From NCBI GenBank assembly GCA_009840715.1, contig VXNE01000601.1:1-12253 (forward strand): a stretch of DNA of 12,253 bases, given 5' to 3'. Of the stretch, positions 7,201 to 12,253 are shown in pieces (positions within the stretch are counted from its first letter, which is position 1; every line of letters starts with the position of its first letter). Below the pieces are notes generated by a model that had not been told where the DNA came from, searched no databases, and worked only from the letters and a program-made list of their open reading frames with translations. The translations under genes and the position numbers were made by a program. This DNA is from Gammaproteobacteria bacterium (GTDB lineage: Bacteria > Pseudomonadota > Gammaproteobacteria > Pseudomonadales > Azotimanducaceae).

Positions 7201-9999
7201 GTCCAGGGCCCCGTCCGTGCGGAACCCGACCAGCGCCTTCGCCGAGGACACGAACGTCCCGGCCAGCGCCTTGACGCCGCGCCCACCGCTCGCCTCGAAC
7301 CCCTCCGCGTTCAGCAGCAGCCGATAGATGCCGTTGTCGTACTGGCCGATGTCGAACGGCAGCGTGGCGACGCCGTCGGCGTCGGTCGTCGTCTCCTCGA
7401 GTTCGAGGGTGACCGCCTTGGGCGGCGTCCCGGGGTCGCGGAACGGATCCGTGAATACGAACCCCGGGTGCTCCGCGAAGTTCGGCGACACGGGCGTCAG
7501 CCGGACGGAGCCCTTTACGCGGCGACCCTGTGCCGCCGTGCCGAAGAGGTTGTGCAGCGTCACCCGCGCCAGGTGCGAGGCCGGGTGGAGCCACGCGCGA
7601 CGGGGCACTTCGCGCAGCGACGGAGCCTCGTCCGGCGTGGCCGCGACCTGCTCGACGATCGCCGCGCGGATGCGCAGCCGGTCCGGCTGGTACTCCTCGA
7701 CGCGGAACGACGTGTCACCGAGGCTCTCGCGACCTCCGTCTTCGTGCACGAGGTAGACACTGGCCCGGTAGAGGCCGGTCGGCGACTCCGGACGGGTCTC
7801 GAAGTTCCAGGTGAGCAGCCCGTCGTCCGGCAGAACGACACGGGTCTCTAGTGCCGTGTTGCCACGCGCGTCGGTGATCCGCATCTCGATCGGCGCGCCG
7901 GGTACGGCCTCGAAATCGCCCTCCCGCACGATGCCGAACAGGCGCGCCGTCTCGCCCGGCCGATACAGCCCGCGATCCGTGTAGAGCGCGGCCCGCAAAC
8001 GCTCGGCGTCATCCTCCGTCGTGCGCTCGCCGCCGATGTTGAACCCGGACCAGGTCAGGCGGCGGTCGTCGCGCCGGTAAGGCATGAACGTGACGTCGGT
8101 CCCGTGGCGCACCACGAAGACCGTCGGCGTCCGGTCCCGCTCGAAGTCCTTGGCGGAAGCGAGCTCGGCATGCCCTTCGGCATCAGTCGTGGCCGTCAGC
8201 ACCGGCAGTCCGTTCTTGCCGAGGAGCTGGACCTCGGCGCCCGACACCGGCTCCCCGGTCGCGATCGAGTGCACGAAGACGTGCTGGCTCGCGTCGGCGT
8301 TGGTCTTCACCAGCAAGCCGAGGTCCGTGACCAGCGCCATGCGCCGGTCCGCCCTGCCAATCACGCGCTCGCGTTGCGGGTCCCAACCCTGGACCTGCAC
8401 GAAGAACACGCCGCCTGCGTCGAGGAACGGATCGAGGTCCAGGGTCGCGAAGACCTGCTCGCGTGGATGGGCGGGGTTCAGCTCGACGATGCGGGTAGTC
8501 AGCGCCGACAGGTTGTCCGCGTCGAATGCCCACCCGATGAACCGGGGATCCCGAATGTCGCCGTATGTCTGGCTCGCCGAGTGGTTGAGGGTGTCCGGCA
8601 GGAGCTGCTGGACATCCACCCTGACGGCCGTCACGCCACGCGCCCAGAACGTGAGCAGACGGTTGCCGGTCAGCGGCAGCAGGGCCCCCTCCTGCGCGAT
8701 GGCGGCCTCCCTGGGGTAACCGGTGGCGCGCACTACCGCGTCGTGGCCCGACGCGAGCACGAAGTCCCCGGCCGACGTCAGGCCAGGCGCCACGCGCAGG
8801 TAGACGAAGCGGCCGGGCGGCGCGTCGAACGTGACGCTCTGCAGCATCGCGGCGTCGCGCTCGGTGGAATTCACCGTCAACGGCAGCGGCTCGGAATCCG
8901 CGAGCACGTCCTCCGTGGCCTCGCCGGGCGAACGCCAGCGGTAGTGGGAGTAGGTCCTCTCGCCGACACGACGGTCCGTTGGCAGCAGCCATGCCCGCAC
9001 GGCGCCGCCGAACGCCTCGGTGTTCACCTGGTCCGTGAAGGACACCATGGCGGTCTGGATGGGATCGCCCTCCGTGTCTCGGACGGTCGACGCGGTGATC
9101 TGCTCGACGCGGAAGTAGCTCTCGCGGTCGGGCACGCGTACCTGCGCGAACAGGGGCTCATCGAACGTCCCGTCACCGTCCGCGGGCTCGAGATCCTCGT
9201 CCACCGTAACCGTCACGAAGTTCTCGTGTTCCGGGACCGCGACGATGTCCGAGTGCACGTGGGCGGTGCGGTCGTGGGGTCCGTACTCGACGCTGAAGCC
9301 GAGTTGGCGCGCCTCGGCCGCGGGCGCTTCCTCCAGGCCTTCACGCATGGCGAGGGCCAGGCGTTCCTCGAAGTCGTCTCGTGCGACCGCGTGCGAGAAG
9401 CCGAAGCTGGCCGTCACGCGGCGTTCCGCGACGATCTCCGGGTGCTGGTAGAAGCTCGCTTCGAGGAGTTCGGCGACGAAGGGGGGTGTCGCGAAGTCGA
9501 CGACGTGGTTGGACAGTTCAATGTCTGGCGCGAACAGGTCGGGGGAGAGCCGGACGCGGTAGTCGCGGTCTGCGGGCCAGTCCTCTTCCGGCTCGAACGT
9601 TAGTCGATTCTCCGTGACGAAGACCCACTCGCCGGGTATCGGCGGGTCGAGTTCGACGCCCTCCTCAATGACGTTGCCGACGAGATCCAGGCGTGCGGCG
9701 GACAGTGGCGTCGGAGTCTCCTCCTGGGTGGCCGGGTAGGCGAAGTCCAGATGGAGGGGTGCGACGACCAGTTCGCCCCGTTCGATGCGGGAGAGTTCCG
9801 GCGCGTCCACCTCCACCTGGACCTGCAGGGGCTTCGGCAGGCTCTCGTAGTAGAGGAAGCCGCCGATGCCCAGCGCGGCGGCTGCGACTAGCGCTGCGGC
9901 GCCGTACCCGACCCGCCGCGGACCGGCGCGTTGCAGCCATGTAGGGGGACGCCAGGAGAATTCGCCTACTGCTGAGACGACGAATCTCGAGAGTTTCAT
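4243..9999 (-). CDS. yfhM: bacterial alpha-2-macroglobulin, membrane-anchored, thioester type
   Basis: A very large protein (1,918 residues from ATG 9999; E. coli YfhM/ECAM has about 1,650). Family members trap attacking proteases in the periplasm: cleavage of a bait segment triggers a thioester that binds the protease covalently. A membrane helix (about 31-51) forms an uncleaved anchor; there is no lipobox. Several hundred residues of beta-rich N-terminal domains precede the macroglobulin hallmark DRGLYRPGET (675-684) and FRVEEYQPD (765-773). A likely bait segment at 1224-1256 (Ala/Gly/Arg rich, with RRR) is followed by the FNGELRVMAVG segment and the thioester CAEQ at 1469-1472 (bases 5584-5595) in a helical TED domain. 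The C-terminal ~130 residues fit the bacterial MG10 domain. An alternative ATG at 10011 has AAGGGA directly abutting it; from 9999 the spacing is 12, so neither start is ideal. It overlaps pbpC by four bases. Confidence 0.93.
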   Translation of the reverse strand: MKLSRFVVSAVGEFSWRPPTWLQRAGPRRVGYGAAALVAAAALGIGGFLYYESLPKPLQVQVEVDAPELSRIERGELVVAPLHLDFAYPATQEETPTPLSAARLDLVGNVIEEGVELDPPIPGEWVFVTENRLTFEPEEDWPADRDYRVRLSPDLFAPDIELSNHVVDFATPPFVAELLEASFYQHPEIVAERRVTASFGFSHAVARDDFEERLALAMREGLEEAPAAEARQLGFSVEYGPHDRTAHVHSDIVAVPEHENFVTVTVDEDLEPADGDGTFDEPLFAQVRVPDRESYFRVEQITASTVRDTEGDPIQTAMVSFTDQVNTEAFGGAVRAWLLPTDRRVGERTYSHYRWRSPGEATEDVLADSEPLPLTVNSTERDAAMLQSVTFDAPPGRFVYLRVAPGLTSAGDFVLASGHDAVVRATGYPREAAIAQEGALLPLTGNRLLTFWARGVTAVRVDVQQLLPDTLNHSASQTYGDIRDPRFIGWAFDADNLSALTTRIVELNPAHPREQVFATLDLDPFLDAGGVFFVQVQGWDPQRERVIGRADRRMALVTDLGLLVKTNADASQHVFVHSIATGEPVSGAEVQLLGKNGLPVLTATTDAEGHAELASAKDFERDRTPTVFVVRHGTDVTFMPYRRDDRRLTWSGFNIGGERTTEDDAERLRAALYTDRGLYRPGETARLFGIVREGDFEAVPGAPIEMRITDARGNTALETRVVLPDDGLLTWNFETRPESPTGLYRASVYLVHEDGGRESLGDTSFRVEEYQPDRLRIRAAIVEQVAATPDEAPSLREVPRRAWLHPASHLARVTLHNLFGTAAQGRRVKGSVRLTPVSPNFAEHPGFVFTDPFRDPGTPPKAVTLELEETTTDADGVATLPFDIGQYDNGIYRLLLNAEGFEASGGRGVKALAGTFVSSAKALVGFRTDGALDFVTLDSARTVRFLAIDRDLDPVALQGLQSVLIERRYVSALVKQPNGRFAYQSVPKTTELERTAFALPAEGADMALPTSRPGRFAIDIVDAGNRRLSRLEFAVAGTANVAGNLERDAELDLKLDRREYAPGDEILLEVTAPYAGTGLVTIERDRVHAFQWFRTETNNALARIRVPEELEGNAYVNVAFVRDIDSQEIFVSPLSYAVAPFAVDRASRRLDIDLAVPDLVRPGDALTVGYTASEPARLVLFAVDEGILQVADYDTPDPLEVYLRKKALQVDTHQMVDLILPDYDVLRRAAAPGGGDLARLLGANLNPFRRRSEPPVVYWSGILEADSGQREVAIDIPDYFNGELRVMAVGVAAARLGAQAEPVTVRGQIVLTPNLPLAAAPDDVFDVAVGVANYVEGSGEGAEVTVSAEALQRLSADDGSQRAVAVAEGDEGRALFRMRAGDSPGAASVTFAGRVGEVSVQRRATLSVRPATAFQTTVDAGFDADGDAEVVLPRRLHEAFADRRVTASASPLALADGLLAYLETFPHACAEQIVSKAFPQLGLLESQSSGLDRQEYRTLFRNTIALLRPRQNADGGFLFWSTSRESAAFPSVYITHFLTDARELGMPVPDDLYRRSGDYLLRIAGGPESQAPFDLAEARTRAYAIYLLTRRGRVTTNYLNALQESLEVGAEEEWRGDIVSAYMAASHALLRNDVLADELIEGYRLGESTRPDTDFDTGLGRDAVYVYLLARHFPERLGRLDGEVVRQLVQPVFEDRFNTLSAAYTILALGAIHQQLEVRGELSPPAIAAQAADGPVEVDVSPGAFAKASLPVTVERLDISGAAPGGVYYTASESGFDVDVPTERVAEGIELDRVYLDAEGEPVERIRVGDELTVRLRVRSTGGLVRNVAVTDLLPGGFEIVTESVRRHYGGWSSDYLDVREDRLVYYGSFGERMVELRYRVKATSPGEFAAPAAHAAAMYHRSVRGRSEAGRLVVESM

Positions 10000-10204
10000 T
10001 GGGGGGTGCATTCCCTTGCGATGAACTGCTCACACTAGCGGCGCTTGTGGGAGGGAGAAGGGAGGAACTATGGAAGTTCTGGTAGGGCCTTAACGGTCCG
10101 GGTGCCTAGTGGGATCGACCCGCCGGATGCGTTGGGCAGGAGCAACCCCCGGTCTCCCCTCAACGAGGAAGCGAGGCAGCGCGGGGCTTGATCGAACCTG
10201 ACGG
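10000..10204. other. intergenic region between the dioxygenase and macroglobulin genes
   Basis: This gap holds the presumed upstream region of the macroglobulin operon and the 3' side of the dioxygenase gene (both minus strand). I see no convincing -10/-35 pair and no hairpin followed by T-run. It holds a purine-rich tract (10049-10065, three GGG runs on the plus strand) and, on the plus strand, a strong Shine-Dalgarno-like AAGGGAGG (10058-10065) before a seven-codon frame at 10070-10093. Neither has clear meaning. Confidence 0.5.
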
Positions 10205-11008
10205 TCAACCGCGAACCAGCGGAAACTCCGGTCCATCCAGCGGCGCCCCGTGCGCCAGTCTCACTTCGCGGAAGGGCGGCGAGGTGACGCCTTCGCGCAC
10301 TGCGAAGGTCGCCCCGTCCCCGACCCAGCGGCTGGAGAAGGCGCGCCGGCGCCGGTGCGGCGAGCGGTTCGGTGGCGCGCCGTGCAAGGTACGGAACGTA
10401 AACGCGACCGCGTCCCCAGGTTCCAGCGCCCAGCGCAGAATGTCGTAGTCGTCGCGGTGCGCGTCGATATCCGGCGGGGCATCAAGCGGGTCGCCCGCGT
10501 TCAGCGGGGTGCGGTTGAATCGTTCCGGCCGGTACAGCTTTCCCCAGCGATGCGACCCGGCCACGAACTGCGCGCAGGTTTCGAGCGGCACCGGGTCGAG
10601 TACCAGCCAGAGGCTACAACTCAGTTCGGTGTCGACGCAGTAGTAGGGCAGGTCCTGGTGCCAGGGCGTGGGAATTCCGGTTTCCGTTTCCTTGACCAGC
10701 ACGTGCTCGTGGAACAGCCGCGCGGTTTCCGAGCGCATCAGGGCGCGCGCGATATCCGCCGCCTGCGACTCGAACAGGAACTCCCGGTACTCGGGGATCC
10801 GCGACCAGTTGCAGTAATCGCCGAAGAACCGGCCGCCACCCTCGTCCCGGTAGTCCCGCACGTCCGGTCCCGGGTGCGCGATGTTGTGCTCGACGCCCCG
10901 GCGCAGGCTGTCCACCCAAGCATCGAAGCGGCCGCGGACGGGCACGGCGCCGTCACGCTCGAAGGCGGCGATCGTGGCTTCTTCGACCGGGGTCGATGGT
11001 CGGTTCAT
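10205..11008 (-). CDS. phytanoyl-CoA dioxygenase (PhyH) family oxygenase
   Basis: A 267-residue cytoplasmic non-haem iron oxygenase of the PhyH family. Members hydroxylate diverse small molecules using Fe(II), O2 and 2-oxoglutarate, so the family name does not imply phytanoyl-CoA as substrate. The iron triad is visible: H117-Q-D119 in TPWHQDLPYY and the distal H209 in FRTLHGAPPN. An arginine run at 219-222, about 11 residues after H209, can supply the 2-oxoglutarate carboxylate contact. GSHRWGKL (151-158) and LEPGDAVAF (195-203) are also typical. The ATG at 11008 is the first possible start because an in-frame TGA lies two codons upstream; GAGGA abuts it directly, an unusually short spacing. 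It diverges from the sulfatase gene and sits 205 bases before the macroglobulin start on the same strand. The substrate is unknown. Confidence 0.9.
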   Translation of the reverse strand: MNRPSTPVEEATIAAFERDGAVPVRGRFDAWVDSLRRGVEHNIAHPGPDVRDYRDEGGGRFFGDYCNWSRIPEYREFLFESQAADIARALMRSETARLFHEHVLVKETETGIPTPWHQDLPYYCVDTELSCSLWLVLDPVPLETCAQFVAGSHRWGKLYRPERFNRTPLNAGDPLDAPPDIDAHRDDYDILRWALEPGDAVAFTFRTLHGAPPNRSPHRRRRAFSSRWVGDGATFAVREGVTSPPFREVRLAHGAPLDGPEFPLVRG

Positions 11009-11019
11009 TCCTCATTGGG

Positions 11020-11040
11020 CGCTGCAACGAGGTTGCAGCG
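11020..11040. promoter_or_regulatory. perfect 9-bp inverted repeat, candidate operator or leader stem-loop
   Basis: CGCTGCAAC (11020-11028), spacer GAG, then GTTGCAGCG (11032-11040): both arms match perfectly. It lies 11 bases upstream of the dioxygenase ATG and about 270 bases upstream of the sulfatase ATG. Its size and symmetry suit a dimeric repressor, and it would cover the likely transcription start of the dioxygenase gene. As RNA, it would form a 9-bp stem with a three-base loop close to the ribosome binding site. No T-run follows on either side, so a terminator is unlikely. The binding protein is unknown. Confidence 0.55.
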
Positions 11041-11292
11041 TAGCACCCGCAGGACCTCGCGCCAGCCGCGACGCGACGTTGTGCTCGACTGGACTTTCGA
11101 GCGGAGAACCGGCCTCCGGTGCCATCCTGCTCTTCGACCGAACCGCCGACTGCACGGGGGACATGCGTTTGGCCTGCCTCGATCAACGGCCTGAGCCCGA
11201 CCGCACCGAGCAGTTGGACGAACCGCGCTCGGTGGACTGCTGGCGATACCTCACCAACATCTTCTATCCTCGGCGGTGCGTTCTGACGTCGT

Positions 11293-11300
11293 GAAGGGAG
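11293..11300 (+). promoter_or_regulatory. ribosome binding site of the sulfatase gene
   Basis: GAAGGGAG lies seven bases before the ATG at 11308. This fixes the start of a reading frame whose N-terminus already fits the sulfatase family. Confidence 0.6.
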
Positions 11301-11307
11301 CGAACCC

Positions 11308-12253
11308 ATGACCAACGGCGACCCCAACATCCTGTTCATCTTCAGCGACCAGCACCGCCACGACGTACTCGGCTGCGCCGGCCACCCGGTGGTCGAGACG
11401 CCCCATCTCGATCGACTCGCGGCAGAGGGCGTACGGTTCACCGAAACCTGGTGTCAGAGCCCGATCTGCCAGCCGTCCAGGGCGTCCGTCATCACCGGGC
11501 AATACACGCATCAGTTCAACATGTTCAGCAATACCGGGCCACTGGATCCGGCCGTGCCGACGGTGATGCAAGCACTACAGGAGAAGGGCTACGAGACGGC
11601 CACGATCGGCAAGACCCACTACCACGGCATGCCGACTGCCGAGCAGGTCGAGGAGAGCGATGGTCCCTTCGACATGCGTGGGTTCGCGCCTTTCGTGCAG
11701 GACTTCGGCTGGGACCACGTGCTCGAAGAGTACGACCGTTACGTCCATGTCAACAGGAACGTCAGAACCCCTTACACCGATCACCTGGCGAGCCACGGTG
11801 TGTACGAGCCGTACCGGGAGATGATCAAGAGCGTGTTTCGCCTGACGCCCGATCACTGGCGTGCGCAGACGTCCGTGTTGCCGCAGGAGTTGGACCTCTC
11901 CTACTTTCTGGCAGATCGGGCCATCGACTGGCTTGAGGGGCGGACTAGCGACAAGCCGTTTCTACTCATGCTGGGCTTCGTGCAGCCCCATGTTCCCTTG
12001 ATCGACGACCCTGTCTGGGCAGAGTACTACCGGGACGCGGACATCGAGCTGCCGGATCAGACCGTGATCGACGCGCCAAACGCGGTTTGGGGCGAGCACC
12101 TCGACTACCTCTATGGTCATTCGCAAGTCCAAGTGATGGACGACGCGTTCATCCGGGAGGGCATTCGCCATTACCTCGGCATGGTCTCGCTCATCGATCA
12201 CCGGATCGGCGACGAGATCAAGGTACTTCAGGAGAGTGGCGAGATTGAGAACA
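11308..12253 (+). CDS. formylglycine-dependent sulfatase, N-terminal part (3' truncated)
   Basis: The first 315 residues of a type I sulfatase of the alkaline phosphatase superfamily, cut off by the window end with the frame open throughout. These enzymes hydrolyse sulfate esters using a formylglycine made from Cys or Ser. The signature C54-Q-P-S-R58-ASVI-T63-G64 is complete, so Cys54 should be the modified residue. NILFIFSDQHRHD (7-19) supplies early metal ligands; the Asp-Gln pair D14-Q15 instead of Asp-Asp resembles choline sulfatase and phosphonate monoester hydrolase relatives. GKTH (101-104) gives the conserved Lys and His. The usual length is about 450-550 residues, so the C-terminal metal ligands and subdomain are missing. 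The protein begins directly with the first core strand and has no signal peptide, implying a cytoplasmic enzyme. The formylglycine-generating enzyme is not in this window. It diverges from the PhyH gene; the natural substrate is unknown. Confidence 0.92.
   Translation, partial: MTNGDPNILFIFSDQHRHDVLGCAGHPVVETPHLDRLAAEGVRFTETWCQSPICQPSRASVITGQYTHQFNMFSNTGPLDPAVPTVMQALQEKGYETATIGKTHYHGMPTAEQVEESDGPFDMRGFAPFVQDFGWDHVLEEYDRYVHVNRNVRTPYTDHLASHGVYEPYREMIKSVFRLTPDHWRAQTSVLPQELDLSYFLADRAIDWLEGRTSDKPFLLMLGFVQPHVPLIDDPVWAEYYRDADIELPDQTVIDAPNAVWGEHLDYLYGHSQVQVMDDAFIREGIRHYLGMVSLIDHRIGDEIKVLQESGEIEN

Larger units (their letters stand above)
11009..11307. other. divergent intergenic region, dioxygenase/sulfatase
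   Basis: A 299-base gap that should carry promoters for both divergent genes. The only strong element is the perfect inverted repeat at 11020-11040. On the minus strand TACGCT (11042-11037) could be a poor -10 box overlapping the repeat, with TGGCGC 16 bases upstream as a weak -35. For the sulfatase I could not find a pair of boxes with correct spacing. No convincing coding sequence was seen; open frames crossing it lack family-like sequence. Confidence 0.5.

Noticed and set aside
4456..7851. A 1,131-codon open frame on the plus strand, antisense to the macroglobulin gene
   Set aside because: The protein is dominated by Arg, His, Gln and Val with no family motif, as expected for the antisense shadow of a GC-rich gene. 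The minus-strand frame carries all macroglobulin signatures.
8104..9603. A 499-codon open frame on the plus strand opposite the N-terminal macroglobulin coding region
   Set aside because: It has the same shadow composition, no recognisable domain and no spacing-appropriate ribosome binding site that I could see.
10100..10204. A terminator downstream of the dioxygenase gene
   Set aside because: Only short GC arms such as CCTC-AAC-GAGG were seen, without a strong stem or a T-run on the minus strand.
10881..11294. A 137-codon plus-strand frame spanning the dioxygenase start and the divergent gap
   Set aside because: Its first part is antisense to the dioxygenase N-terminus, and the rest shows no family-like sequence or ribosome binding site.

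Overview
The window is about 12 kb of GC-rich bacterial DNA with little non-coding space, and it looks like one end of an assembled contig. The first 26 bases match the Illumina Nextera read-1 adapter, so genomic sequence starts near base 27. The organism is inferred to be Gram-negative, because the central operon pairs a membrane-anchored bacterial alpha-2-macroglobulin with penicillin-binding protein 1C. Lineage cannot be fixed from this window. Class III CoA-transferases, a PhyH-family oxygenase and a sulfatase together recall the catabolic repertoire of marine or sponge-associated bacteria, but that is only a suggestion.

Left part (27-1876, plus strand): the 3' end of one class III (CaiB/BaiF) CoA-transferase gene, then a complete tandem paralogue whose C-terminal ~97 residues are about 72% identical to it by hand alignment, then a small DUF6429-type gene 11 bases downstream. 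A plausible sigma-70-type promoter lies between the two CoA-transferase genes.

Middle (1898-9999, minus strand): a two-gene operon. A very large alpha-2-macroglobulin (about 1,918 residues) with an N-terminal membrane anchor and an intact CAEQ thioester motif is followed, with a 4-base GTGA overlap, by pbpC (782 residues, bifunctional class A penicillin-binding protein). In E. coli the same pair is yfhM-pbpC. The accepted model is a periplasmic protease trap coupled to peptidoglycan repair: incoming proteases are captured while PBP1C mends wall damage.

Right part (10205-12253): a PhyH-family Fe(II)/2-oxoglutarate dioxygenase gene (minus) diverges from a formylglycine-type sulfatase gene (plus) that runs off the end. 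The 299-base gap between them holds a perfect 9-bp inverted repeat just upstream of the dioxygenase start, a good candidate operator or 5'-leader stem-loop.

No tRNA, rRNA, CRISPR array, insertion sequence or phage gene was seen. I found no clearly new multi-gene system; the main points of interest are the inverted repeat, the single-cysteine, lipobox-free macroglobulin, the tandem CoA-transferases and the adapter at the contig end.
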